Source: Actinoplanes siamensis (GTDB taxonomy: Bacteria; Actinomycetota; Actinomycetes; Mycobacteriales; Micromonosporaceae). From it: DNA of 64,000 nt. The position numbers and the translations under genes were made by a program. Under the pieces are notes generated by a model, which was given only the letters and a program-made list of their open reading frames with translations, searched no databases and was not told where the DNA came from. The DNA is taken from the NCBI RefSeq assembly GCF_016862395.1, contig NZ_BOMW01000059.1, positions 1 through 64,000 on the forward strand. Direction: 5' to 3'. Positions 47,626 to 56,127 of this stretch are shown one piece after another; position 1 is the first letter of the stretch; each line of letters opens with the position of its first letter.

Positions 47626-48791
47626 GACGAGTACGCCGAGTTCTCGTGGACGTAGGCGTGCGAGAGATCAGTGGTCCAGATCGTCGCGTTCATCTCGCCC
47701 TCGCGCAGGTTGATGGTGACCTGCACGTCGCGGCCTCTCAAGTCGACCTTCGACCGGTCCTCGGCGGCGGCGCCGTTGCGGCACACCCACACGCCGTTGA
47801 TCGCGACGTCGATCCGGTCGGGCTGGAAGGCGGCGGACGTGGTGCCGACCGCGGCGAGGATCCGCCCCCAGTTCGGGTCGTTGCCGAAGAACGCGGTTTT
47901 GACCAGGTTGTTCCCGGCCACCGATCGGCCCACCTGGACCGCGTCGGCCTCGCTGGCCGCGCCGGCCACCTCGATCGCGATGTGCTTGGTGGCGCCCTCG
48001 GCGTCGGCGATCAGCTGCTGGGCCAGGTCGTGGCAGACCTCGGTGACCGCGGCGGTCAGCTCGGCGAGCGACGGCTGCCGGTCGGAGGCGCCGCTGGCCA
48101 GCAGCAGCACTGTGTCGTTCGTCGACATGCAGCCGTCGGCGTCGATCCGGTCGAAGGTGACCCGGGTGGCCGCGCGCAGCGCCGCGTCCAGCGTCTCGTT
48201 GTCCGCCGACGCGTCCGTGGTGATCACCACGAGCATGGTGGCCAGAGCCGGGGCGAGCATGCCGGCGCCCTTGGCGATGCCGCCGACGGACCAGCCGTCG
48301 CGCTGGGCCACCGCGTTCTTGGCCACCGTGTCGGTCGTCATGATCGCCTCGGCGGCTCGCGGCCCGCCGTCCGCGGCGAGCGCCTTGACCGCCGCGTTCA
48401 CGCCCGGCAGCAGCTTGTCCATCGGGAGCAGTTCACCGATCAGGCCGGTCGAGCAGACCGCGATGTCACCGGCCCCGATCATCATCTTCTTGGTGCTCCG
48501 CAGCACCGTGGCGGTGTGCTCGGCGGTGCTGTGGGTGTCGCGGAAGCCCTGCGAGCCGGTGCAGGCGTTGGCGCCGCCGGAGTTCAGCACGACCGCGCGG
48601 ATCACGCCGCCCTTGAGCACCTGCTGGCTCCAGAGCACCGGCGCGGCCTTGACCCGGTTGCCGGTGAAGACGCCTGCCGCGGTGTAGTCCGGGCCGTCGT
48701 TGACGACGACTGCGACATCGGGATTGCCGCTGGCCTTGAGCCCGGCGGCGACCCCCGAGGCGCGGAAGCCCCTGGGGTGGGTGATGGTCAC
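47622..48791 (-). CDS. argJ: bifunctional ornithine acetyltransferase / N-acetylglutamate synthase
   Basis: Transfers acetyl from N-acetylornithine to glutamate, and may also use acetyl-CoA. 389 residues. Autoprocessing site is in KGAGMLAPALATMLVV: cleavage before Thr185 leaves that Thr as nucleophile. The C terminus DLSHAYVHENSAYSS is characteristic. GTG 48791 overlaps the argC stop (GTGA). Presence of argJ means an acetyl-recycling pathway, so no argE is needed. Confidence 0.95.
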   Translation of the reverse strand: MTITHPRGFRASGVAAGLKASGNPDVAVVVNDGPDYTAAGVFTGNRVKAAPVLWSQQVLKGGVIRAVVLNSGGANACTGSQGFRDTHSTAEHTATVLRSTKKMMIGAGDIAVCSTGLIGELLPMDKLLPGVNAAVKALAADGGPRAAEAIMTTDTVAKNAVAQRDGWSVGGIAKGAGMLAPALATMLVVITTDASADNETLDAALRAATRVTFDRIDADGCMSTNDTVLLLASGASDRQPSLAELTAAVTEVCHDLAQQLIADAEGATKHIAIEVAGAASEADAVQVGRSVAGNNLVKTAFFGNDPNWGRILAAVGTTSAAFQPDRIDVAINGVWVCRNGAAAEDRSKVDLRGRDVQVTINLREGEMNATIWTTDLSHAYVHENSAYSS

Positions 48792-49789
48792 GGCGCCACT
48801 CCGAACACGCTGAGGCCGGCCGTCTCGGGCAGGCCGAACATGATGTTGGCGTTCTGCACCGCCTGGCCGGCGGCGCCCTTGCCGAGGTTGTCGAGCGCGC
48901 TGACCACGATGATGCGGCCGGAGTCGACATCCACGGTGGCCTGCAGGTGGCACGAGTTGGAACCGGAGGTGGCGGCGGTGTGCGGCCACACGCCCTCGGC
49001 GAGCACGTGCACGAAGGGCTCGTCCACATACGCCGCCTGCAGCGCCTCGCGCGGGTCGCCGCCGTTGCGCCGCTTCGCGGTGACCGTCGCCAGGATGCCG
49101 CGCGGCATCGGCGCCAGGACCGGGGTCATCGACAGCGAGGCCGCGCCGGTCGCCTGCTTGATCTCGGCGACGTGCTGGTGGGCGCCCACCTTGTAGGGGG
49201 CGAGGTCGCCCATGACCTCGCTGCCCAGCAGGTGCGCCTTGGGGTTGCGCCCGGCGCCCGAGGTGCCGGAGCTGGCCACCACCACGACGTCCTCCGGATC
49301 GGCGACGCCCGCGGCGATCAGCGGGGCAAGCGCCAGGATGATCGTGGCCGCATAACAACCCGTGTTCGCCACCCGGTCGGAGCCGGCGATCGCGGCCCGC
49401 GCGCCGGGCAGCTCGGGCAGCCCGTAGGTCCAGGTGCCGGCGTGGCCGCCGCCGTAGTAACGGGTCCACTGCTCGGCGCTCTCCAGCCGGAAGTCGGCGC
49501 CCAGGTCGACCACCTTGACCCCGGCCGGCAGCCGCGCGGCGAGGGTCCCGGACTGACCGTGCGGCAGCGCGAGAAACACCAGGTCGGCGTCGCTCAGGGT
49601 GGCCGCGTCGGTGCTGCCCAGCGTGAGGTCCAGACCGGCGAGCTGGGGGTGCACGGACGTCACGTGCTGACCGGCCTGGCTGTGCGCGGTCGCCGCGATC
49701 AGGTCGAACTCGGGGTGCCCGGCCAGCAGGCGCAACAACTCCCCGCCCGCGTAACCACTTGCCCCGGCCACCGCGACCCGGATTCCCAT
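48788..49789 (-). CDS. argC: N-acetyl-gamma-glutamyl-phosphate reductase
   Basis: NADPH-dependent reduction of N-acetylglutamyl phosphate; 333 residues. N-terminal Rossmann motif VAVAGASGYAGGELLRLL and catalytic Cys in VANTGCYAAT (about Cys145). ATG 49789 has GGAGGTG 5 bases upstream, a strong ribosome site, and heads the coupled arg operon. A candidate ArgR box lies 11-22 bases upstream of the start. Confidence 0.95.
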   Translation of the reverse strand: MGIRVAVAGASGYAGGELLRLLAGHPEFDLIAATAHSQAGQHVTSVHPQLAGLDLTLGSTDAATLSDADLVFLALPHGQSGTLAARLPAGVKVVDLGADFRLESAEQWTRYYGGGHAGTWTYGLPELPGARAAIAGSDRVANTGCYAATIILALAPLIAAGVADPEDVVVVASSGTSGAGRNPKAHLLGSEVMGDLAPYKVGAHQHVAEIKQATGAASLSMTPVLAPMPRGILATVTAKRRNGGDPREALQAAYVDEPFVHVLAEGVWPHTAATSGSNSCHLQATVDVDSGRIIVVSALDNLGKGAAGQAVQNANIMFGLPETAGLSVFGVAP

Positions 49790-49799
49790 ACCCACCTCC

Positions 49800-49811
49800 G
49801 CATGACTATGC
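49800..49811. promoter_or_regulatory. candidate ArgR box before argC
   Basis: GCATGACTATGC is a palindrome with GCAT/ATGC arms, followed by AAAG. It lies immediately upstream of the argC ribosome site. It resembles the TGCATA elements before argH, supporting joint ArgR control. Confidence 0.5.
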
Positions 49812-50052
49812 AAAGAACCGTATCAACTCACATTCCGCGCGGCAACCGCGGCGTGCCAGGAGTCACCTTCGCGCGCCGAGGCGCTCTCGACCGGAAAAAT
49901 CCGGATTTACCCGATGTAAGGGCAGTGATCCCAGGCGTCGTCCACCTCCGGCTTTCTCACCTACGCCGCCGGAGCGGTCCCACGGCGCCGCGGAAGTCAA
50001 CACCGTCGAGCAGCGGAACCGGTTCACCACCGGCCCGCGGAACAGCCCGCAC

Positions 50053-51042
50053 TCAGGCGCGCCCGGCCCAGGCGTTCCAGGCGGCCAGCCAGTCGCGCAC
50101 CGGGGCGCCCGAGCGGGGCGGCGCCTGACGCGTCCCCTCCCGCTCCCGCCAGGCCTCCTGCGCGGCCCGGCTGGGCACGTCCAGGGCCAGGCCGGTCCCG
50201 TACAACAAGGTCTCGTTGATCGCCCGGTCGCGCAGGCCCTCGTCCTCACGGAACCATCCGGCGTCCGACTGCAGGCTGGTCAGATGCGACAGCATGCTGT
50301 GCAGGGACGCCTCGGCGGCCTGTTCGCTCTCCCCGGCCAGGTCGGCCTGACGCCGGATCGCCGAGCGCCACAAGCGCGGCCAGGACTTCGGCAGCCGCGG
50401 CGCCGGGCCGCCCTCCTCCAGCCATTCCACCTGGCGCAGCGCGGTGCGCAGAACCACCTCGGCGAGACCGCGATGCGGTTCGCCGGTGTACTCCTCGGCG
50501 GGCTCCACCGCGGGCTCGGCCTGCGGCCAGCGCCGCGGATCCGCCAGCGGCGCGTCCAGCATCCGCCCGACGGCGGCGTCCGGCAGGGTGCCGAGGCGAG
50601 GTTCGCATTCCCGGCGGTACGACACCACGCACACCTCCCACCCGTCGAGGGCGACCCGGGCCACGCGCCAGTCGGCGCCCCCGCGCGCCACCTCGGCGGT
50701 CAGCTCCCGCCCGTCGATGGTCACCGCCGCCTCGAAGTCGCTCCAGCCGACGTCGGCGAACCGGACCCCGGCCACCCGCAGGTGATCCTTGAGCACGTCC
50801 CGCGGTTCCGGCGACAACCGGACGGCCCCACCCCACCGGGCGGTCTGCACGCTCAGCCACGACCGGGCGTCCCCGTAGCGCACCGTCACCGAGGTCAGCA
50901 CGTCGCCGGAGGTCTCCCAGCCGCTGAACTCACCGTCGGTGTCCAGCAGCCCGATCACCGGCAGCCGCCCCTCGGCCAGCCCCCGCCGCAACTCGGCACG
51001 CGGATCCCGCCACCCCGGCCACCGCGGCGCATCGAACCTCAT
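50053..51042 (-). CDS. conserved protein of unknown function
   Basis: 329 residues from ATG 51042 (GGTGGGA 7 bases upstream; GTG 51066 would extend it). Soluble, Trp- and Arg-rich, acidic overall. Segments such as RFDAPRWPGWRDPRAELRRGL and WLSVQTARWGGAVRL in the first half and AEVVLRTALRQVEWLEEGG then IRRQADLAGESEQAAEASLHSMLSHL in the second suggest a beta-rich N-terminal and an all-helical C-terminal domain. No family recognised. It lies 263 bases upstream of argC on the same strand and does not look like part of the arg operon. Confidence 0.68.
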   Translation of the reverse strand: MRFDAPRWPGWRDPRAELRRGLAEGRLPVIGLLDTDGEFSGWETSGDVLTSVTVRYGDARSWLSVQTARWGGAVRLSPEPRDVLKDHLRVAGVRFADVGWSDFEAAVTIDGRELTAEVARGGADWRVARVALDGWEVCVVSYRRECEPRLGTLPDAAVGRMLDAPLADPRRWPQAEPAVEPAEEYTGEPHRGLAEVVLRTALRQVEWLEEGGPAPRLPKSWPRLWRSAIRRQADLAGESEQAAEASLHSMLSHLTSLQSDAGWFREDEGLRDRAINETLLYGTGLALDVPSRAAQEAWREREGTRQAPPRSGAPVRDWLAAWNAWAGRA

Positions 51043-51315
51043 CACCACATCCCACCACGCCTCCACCCCGGCCCCAACCCCTGGCGCACCCCGGCCGTCC
51101 CCGGAAATCCCCGACGACCCGAAGGCGCTCCCACCCGCGGCCGAACCCCGCCGGCTGGCGACCAGGGGCCCTCACGGGGCCCGAGACACCCTCCGGCGCG
51201 GCCGAAAGCCCGCGGCTGGAAGTCGGGGGTGGCTCGCCGGGCGGAGGGTGGCCGCGAGGTGTCCCACGGGTGGATGGGGGACATCAGCGGGCGCGGACGG
51301 GGTAAGCCCACAGGC

Positions 51316-51543
51316 ATGACCGACGAGACGATTGTCGCTGTGCGCCAGGCCTCCTTCGCGTATGCCGAGGCGGTGCGTACGACCCAGCGCTTCTTCGACC
51401 GCATCGAGGACCCGACGGATCCGGCCGTGCTCGCGGAGTACGCGGCTCTGGCCGAGCAGGAGAAGGAGGCGAACGACACGCGCCTCGACGCCATCGCGGC
51501 CGCCGGCTTCGGCGTGCCCAGCATCGACCAGACCGCTTCCTGA
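51316..51543 (+). CDS. small acidic helical protein of unknown function
   Basis: 75 residues, mostly helical (TIVAVRQASFAYAEAVRTTQ, DPAVLAEYAALAEQEKEAND), acidic, no motif. The ATG has only a weak AGG upstream. It is divergent from the 50.0-51.0 kb gene and convergent with egtD, with a strong shared terminator after it. Confidence 0.55.
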   Translation: MTDETIVAVRQASFAYAEAVRTTQRFFDRIEDPTDPAVLAEYAALAEQEKEANDTRLDAIAAAGFGVPSIDQTAS

Positions 51544-51579
51544 CCCACGCTCAGGAACCCGTCGACGCCGAGCCCGGCA

Positions 51580-51617
51580 CGGTCCCGGGCGGCCTCGCGT
51601 GCGCCGCCACGGGACCG
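51580..51617. terminator. bidirectional terminator between small gene and egtD
   Basis: CGGTCCCG (51580-51587) plus GGCGGC (51588-51593) pairs with GCCGCC (51603-51608) plus CGGGACCG (51610-51617), with one bulged A and a 9-base loop. It lies between convergent stops at 51543 and 51640. Confidence 0.7.
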
Positions 51618-51639
51618 GGACGCCGGGGTGGTCCGGCTG

Positions 51640-52623
51640 CTAACCCGTACCGTCGGACGTGACCGCCTGGGCCAGCGCCACCCCGAACCATCCCCGCGGG
51701 TCGGACCACCAGTGGCGGAGGGCGAAGCCCGCGGCGGAGAGCTCCGCGTCGAGCCCGTCCCGGCGGAACTTGGCGGAGATCTCGGTCCGGATCTCCTCGC
51801 CGGCGGCGAAGGACACCTCAAGATCAAGATCCGTGAGGCGTACGCCCTGCTGCCGCGCCGACCGCAACCGCATCTCGATCCATTCGTGCTCCGCGTCCCA
51901 GACCGCCACGTGCTCGAAGGCCAGCGGATCGAAGTCGGCCCGCAGCTCCCGGTTGATGACCCGCAGCACGTTCCGGTTGAACTCGGCGGTCACCCCGGCC
52001 GCGTCGTCGTACGCCGGCACCAGCACCGCCGGGTCCTTGACCAGGTCGGCCCCGAGCAGCAGCCACTCCCCCGGATGCAGCGCCGCCCGCAGGTCGCCGA
52101 GGAAGGCGGCCCGCTCGGACGGCACCAGGTTTCCGATCGTGCCCCCCAAAAAGGCCACCACCCGGCTGTCCCCGTCGGGAAGCTGCCGCAGGTGCCGGGT
52201 CATGTCCCCGACCACCCCGGTGATGCTGAGCCCGGGGTAGGCGACGCCGAGCGACTCGACCGCCTCGACGAGGGCGGATTCGGACACGTCCAGCGGCACG
52301 AAGGACCCGAGCGTCCCCCGGCGGAGCATCGCGTCGAGCAGCAGCCGGGTCTTCTCCGACGAGCCGGATCCGAGCTCGACGAGCGTCTTGGCCTCCGTGA
52401 TCCGCGCGATCGCCTGGGCGTTCCCGGCCAGGATGGACCGCTCGGTACGCGTCGGGTAGTACTCCGGCAGCCGGGTGATGTCCTCGAAGAGCCGGCTGCC
52501 CCGGGCGTCGTAGAACCATTTGGGTGGCAGCCGTTTCGGGGTCGCGGTGAGCCCTTCGCGCACGTCGGCGCGCAGGGACCGCGCCAGGTCACGCTCGTCG
52601 AGATGCTTCTGCAGCCAGGTCAT
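51640..52623 (-). CDS. egtD: L-histidine N-alpha-methyltransferase EgtD
   Basis: Makes hercynine (trimethylhistidine) from histidine with three SAM. 327 residues. SAM-binding segment TLVELGSGSSEKTRLLLDAM near 79-98, then VPLDVSESALVEA and VVAFLGGTIGNL. The family N-terminal PPKWFYDARGSRLFEDITRLPEYYPTR (about 34-60) is present as two adjacent blocks. ATG overlaps the egtC stop (ATGA). It is the last gene of the egtABCD unit. Confidence 0.95.
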   Translation of the reverse strand: MTWLQKHLDERDLARSLRADVREGLTATPKRLPPKWFYDARGSRLFEDITRLPEYYPTRTERSILAGNAQAIARITEAKTLVELGSGSSEKTRLLLDAMLRRGTLGSFVPLDVSESALVEAVESLGVAYPGLSITGVVGDMTRHLRQLPDGDSRVVAFLGGTIGNLVPSERAAFLGDLRAALHPGEWLLLGADLVKDPAVLVPAYDDAAGVTAEFNRNVLRVINRELRADFDPLAFEHVAVWDAEHEWIEMRLRSARQQGVRLTDLDLEVSFAAGEEIRTEISAKFRRDGLDAELSAAGFALRHWWSDPRGWFGVALAQAVTSDGTG

Positions 52624-53357
52624 GCCTCTCCCAGGGTCAGATGGGTGACGTCGTGCGGGGTGGCGATCAGCAGGCGCCGGTCGGGCACCGCTTCCCAGGC
52701 GGGGTGGTCGTCCAGCGGCTCGGACGCGACGAGCACCGCGTCGCCGGTCACGCGGACCGACAGCGAGTGCCCGACGGTGCTGGCGATGATCCGTTCGCCG
52801 TCGGTGAGCAGCAGGTTCAGCCGCGAGCCGGGCGCGGCGTCCAAGGTTTCCGTAATCACCGAGGCGACCGCCTCCTCCACGGTCTTTCCGGCGCGCAGCC
52901 GGTGCCGGACCAGGGCGAACAGGGCCGCCGAGTCGGTCGGCGCCTCCAGGGTGAGCAGATCCTCGACGGGAAGTTCCCCGGCCATCCCGGCCAGGGTTCC
53001 CGGAAATCCGCGCACCACACCGTTGTGGCTGAACAGCCAGCGGCCGGCCAGGAACGGGGCCGCCGCGGTCTCCAGGATCGGCATTCCCACGGTGGCCGAC
53101 CGCACCGCGGCCAGGATCGCGCCGGACTCGACGCGCAACGACCACGAGGAGCCCCAGATCGGCATCGCGCTCCGATACCGGTCCGGCTGGTCGGAGCCGG
53201 GCGGGAACCAGCCCACGCCGAACCCGTCGGCGTTGATCGTCCCGCCCCCGCGCATGTCCCGCGGCGCCCAGGCCTGGTGCGCCAGCCCGTGCGGCGGGTC
53301 GGACAGCAGCGCCGACAGCGGCACCGGCGGCCCGAGATACGCCAGGTGACGGCACAT
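52620..53357 (-). CDS. egtC: gamma-glutamyl hercynylcysteine sulfoxide amidohydrolase EgtC
   Basis: N-terminal-nucleophile class II glutamine-amidotransferase-like enzyme, 245 residues, removing the glutamyl group from the ergothioneine precursor. The catalytic Cys2 is in MCRHLAYLGPP; later GGGTINADGFGVGWF, RFLFSHNGVV-like WLFSHNGVVRGF and the Ser/Thr-rich end are typical. The start shares one base with the egtB stop (TGATG). Confidence 0.95.
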   Translation of the reverse strand: MCRHLAYLGPPVPLSALLSDPPHGLAHQAWAPRDMRGGGTINADGFGVGWFPPGSDQPDRYRSAMPIWGSSWSLRVESGAILAAVRSATVGMPILETAAAPFLAGRWLFSHNGVVRGFPGTLAGMAGELPVEDLLTLEAPTDSAALFALVRHRLRAGKTVEEAVASVITETLDAAPGSRLNLLLTDGERIIASTVGHSLSVRVTGDAVLVASEPLDDHPAWEAVPDRRLLIATPHDVTHLTLGEA

Positions 53358-54646
53358 CAGGCGAGCTCCCGCACGCAGCGGAAACCGCTGAAGATCTGCC
53401 GCCGGACCGGATGATCCCAGTTGCGGAAGGTGCCGCGGCAGGCCGCCGCGTCGGTCCCGAACGACCCGCCCCGCAGCACCTTGTAGTCCCCGCCGAAGAA
53501 CACCTCGGAGTACTCCGCGTACGGGAACACCCGGAACCCGGGGTAGCCGTGCCAGTCGGTCGAGGTCCACTCCCAGACGTCGCCGATCAGCTGGTGCACG
53601 CCGAGCGGCGACGCCCCGGCCGGGTACGCGCCCACCGGCGCCGGCGCGAGATGCCGCTGGCCCAGGTTGGCGTGCTGCGGCCCGGGCGGGTCGTCGCCCC
53701 ACGGGTAGCGCCGGGAGCGGCCGGTCTCCGGGTCCCAGCGGGCCGCCTTCTCCCATTCGGCCTCGGTGGGCAGGCGCTTGCCGGCCCACTTCGCGTACGC
53801 CTCGGCCTCGTGGAAGCAGACGTGCACCACCGGCTCGTCGGGGATCAGCGGCGACACCCGGCCGAACCGCCGGTAGAGCCAGGCGCCGCCGTCGGGGAAC
53901 CAGTGCAGCGGCGCGGTCAGCCCGGCTTCCTGCCGGTGCGCCCAGCCCTTGGCGGACCACCAGCGGGGGTCGTCGTAGCCACCGGCGTCGATGAACGCGG
54001 CGTAGCCGGCATTCGTCACCGGCGCCACGTCGATCAGGAACGCCGGCAGGTCCACGACGTGCGCCGGCCGCTCGTTGTCCAGCGCCCACGGGTCGGTGTC
54101 GGTGCCCATCGTGAACGGCCCGCCCGGGATCAGGGCCTCGCCGCGGACCCGCCGGTCGCCCGGCGGCGGGGGCGCCGCGGTCAGCACCGGCTCGCCGGCG
54201 CGCAGTTGGTGGGTGGCCAGCATGGTCTCGTCGTGCTGCTGCTCGTGCTGGACGATCATGCCGAACGCGAACCCACCGGCGACCAGCGGCCGCTCGTCCA
54301 GCCGCACCCGGTCCAGCACGTCCAGGGCCTTGTCCCGGACCTGCGCGATGTACCGGCGGGCCTCGGCGGGATCGAGCAGCGGCAGGGCCGGCCGGTCCCG
54401 CCGGGCGTGTTTGAAGGCGTCGTACAGGTGGTCGATGTCCTGCCGGACCGGTTCGCGCCCGCCGACGTCGCGGACCAGCCAGAGCTCCTCCTGGTTGCCG
54501 ACGTGGGCCAGGTCCCAGACCAGCGGCGACATCAGCGGGGAGTGCTGCTGGACCAGATCGTCGTCGTCGACCGCGTCGGTGAGCAGGGCGGTGCGCGCCC
54601 GCGACCGCTCGAGTTCCGCCGCGATCACGTTCTTGTCGGGAGTCAT
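53357..54646 (-). CDS. egtB: hercynine oxygenase EgtB
   Basis: Non-haem iron sulfoxide synthase joining hercynine to gamma-glutamylcysteine with oxygen. 429 residues. N-terminal DinB-like domain gives iron ligands in DLAHVGNQEE and VQHEQQHDE. The C-terminal FGE-sulfatase domain shows IPGGPFTMGTD, RLPTEAEWEKAARW, GDVWEWTSTDW and LRGGSFGT. ATG overlaps the egtA stop (ATGA). Confidence 0.95.
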   Translation of the reverse strand: MTPDKNVIAAELERSRARTALLTDAVDDDDLVQQHSPLMSPLVWDLAHVGNQEELWLVRDVGGREPVRQDIDHLYDAFKHARRDRPALPLLDPAEARRYIAQVRDKALDVLDRVRLDERPLVAGGFAFGMIVQHEQQHDETMLATHQLRAGEPVLTAAPPPPGDRRVRGEALIPGGPFTMGTDTDPWALDNERPAHVVDLPAFLIDVAPVTNAGYAAFIDAGGYDDPRWWSAKGWAHRQEAGLTAPLHWFPDGGAWLYRRFGRVSPLIPDEPVVHVCFHEAEAYAKWAGKRLPTEAEWEKAARWDPETGRSRRYPWGDDPPGPQHANLGQRHLAPAPVGAYPAGASPLGVHQLIGDVWEWTSTDWHGYPGFRVFPYAEYSEVFFGGDYKVLRGGSFGTDAAACRGTFRNWDHPVRRQIFSGFRCVRELA

Positions 54647-55857
54647 CGTGCGGTTCCTTCCAGGCTGGTTCTCGTTCGCAGCCGCCGGTCGATCCCGGCG
54701 AATACCATTTCCCGGACCGGGCCGGTCAGCCCGGTCCGGTCGACGTTGCGGCAGGCCAGATCCACCAGGCCGGCCGCGGCCGTGCGGACCACGGGATCGT
54801 CGAGCCCGTCGCGCGCGGCCGCCTCCCAGCGGTGCGCGGCCGGCGCGGCGAGTTCCCGGGCCCGGCCGGTGATCCTGTCGTCGGCCAGCAGCGCCGCGAC
54901 CACCGTGACCGGGGCGATCCACTCCGGCCCCGGCTGGGTGTCGAGGTAGCGGACCTCCAGGTAGCCCCGCGGCCGTACCGGCGGGAACAGGGTGTTCAGG
55001 TGGTAGTCGAGGTCCTCGACGGTCGGCGGTCGGCCGATCCGGCCGCTGCCGGCTACCCAGTCGGCGAAGGTGACGCCGGCCGGCGCGTCCCAGCGGTCGC
55101 CGTCCTGGCGCACGCAGAGCAACGGCGCGTCCAGGGCGTATCGGGCCCAGCCGGCGGCCGGGCGGGCGCCGCCGTGCGGGACCGGCGCGGTCCTGCGCGG
55201 GTCGATGCCGTACCAGGCGGCCATCCGCGCGGACGCCCAGCCGGTGTCCCGCCCGGCGTGCCGGCGCGAGTTCGCGAACAGCGCCAGCAGCGGCGGCCCG
55301 AACTCGTGCAGGGCCGTCCAGCGGGCGGCGACCGATCCGGCTTCCCCGGCGTCCAGGCAGATCTGCAGGCCCGCGGTGCTGCCCATCATGGTGCGGCCGG
55401 ACTGGTCGAAGGCGCGTTCCATGGCGGCGTAGCGCGGGGTGTCGAGAATGCGGCGGGGGGCCCGGTACGGGTCGATCCCGCTCTCGCCGAGCACGATCCC
55501 GCCCCGGCCGAGCAGGTCGGCGAGATAGGCGTGATCCGCGGCGACGGTGGCGTGCAGAGCGGTCAGGGACTCCGCCGGGGCGGAGGAGATCTCCACCTGG
55601 CCGCCGGGCTCCACGGTGACCGTGCCACCGCCGGGCAGTGGCTCCGGCTCCGGGTTGCCCAGGCTGGCGGGCGCGTGCCCGCCGAGTGCGGCGCGCAGCT
55701 CCGTGGGCCGCAGATGGGCGGCCGGGTCGCTGGCGCGATGGGTGGTCCATTCCAGTTCGGCGCCGAGCCATCGCGGGGGTCCGGTCTTGAAACAGATGCC
55801 CTCGATGTGTTCGATCGCCTCGTCGGTGCCTCGAAGCACCTGATCGGCCGAGCTCAT
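54643..55857 (-). CDS. egtA: glutamate-cysteine ligase EgtA
   Basis: Makes gamma-glutamylcysteine for ergothioneine. 404 residues, GCS2-type glutamate-cysteine ligase. Visible blocks: WLGAELEWTTHRASDP, VTVEPGGQVEISSAP, MGSTAGLQICLDAG and YLEVRYLDTQPG. First gene of the cluster; ATG has GGGG about 4 bases upstream. egtE, the final lyase, is not in this window and presumably lies elsewhere or is replaced by another PLP lyase. Confidence 0.93.
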   Translation of the reverse strand: MSSADQVLRGTDEAIEHIEGICFKTGPPRWLGAELEWTTHRASDPAAHLRPTELRAALGGHAPASLGNPEPEPLPGGGTVTVEPGGQVEISSAPAESLTALHATVAADHAYLADLLGRGGIVLGESGIDPYRAPRRILDTPRYAAMERAFDQSGRTMMGSTAGLQICLDAGEAGSVAARWTALHEFGPPLLALFANSRRHAGRDTGWASARMAAWYGIDPRRTAPVPHGGARPAAGWARYALDAPLLCVRQDGDRWDAPAGVTFADWVAGSGRIGRPPTVEDLDYHLNTLFPPVRPRGYLEVRYLDTQPGPEWIAPVTVVAALLADDRITGRARELAAPAAHRWEAAARDGLDDPVVRTAAAGLVDLACRNVDRTGLTGPVREMVFAGIDRRLRTRTSLEGTAR

Positions 55858-56021
55858 GTGCCCCCTCGCGATAGCGGGCGATCACTCTGCGTGATCGACA
55901 AACTCCGATCAGTACGATCCCCTTCGGACCCTACCCGGATCCGCGTCCCGATGCCGCCCGCGTCCACCCGGATCCCGGAGGTTTCCGGGATCGTCAGCCA
56001 GCCGTCCGCGGGAATCTAAAA

Positions 56022-56058
56022 GTTCCGGAACCGGGGCGGGGTGCCGGAACCGGTTCCG
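56022..56058. promoter_or_regulatory. palindromic operator candidates before GH3 gene
   Basis: GTTCCGGAAC (56022-56031) and CGGAACCGGTTCCG (56045-56058) are perfect palindromes sharing the GGAAC core. They lie 70-106 bases upstream of the glucosidase start. A further 9-bp hairpin with GATCCCGGA arms sits at 55971-55992. They suggest control by a dimeric sugar regulator. Confidence 0.45.
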
Positions 56059-56127
56059 TACTGGAAGACTCCGTGTCGTTCGTGTTTGGCAGACCGTGCT
56101 TCGCGGTCGTGACGACCGGAGGCCCGC

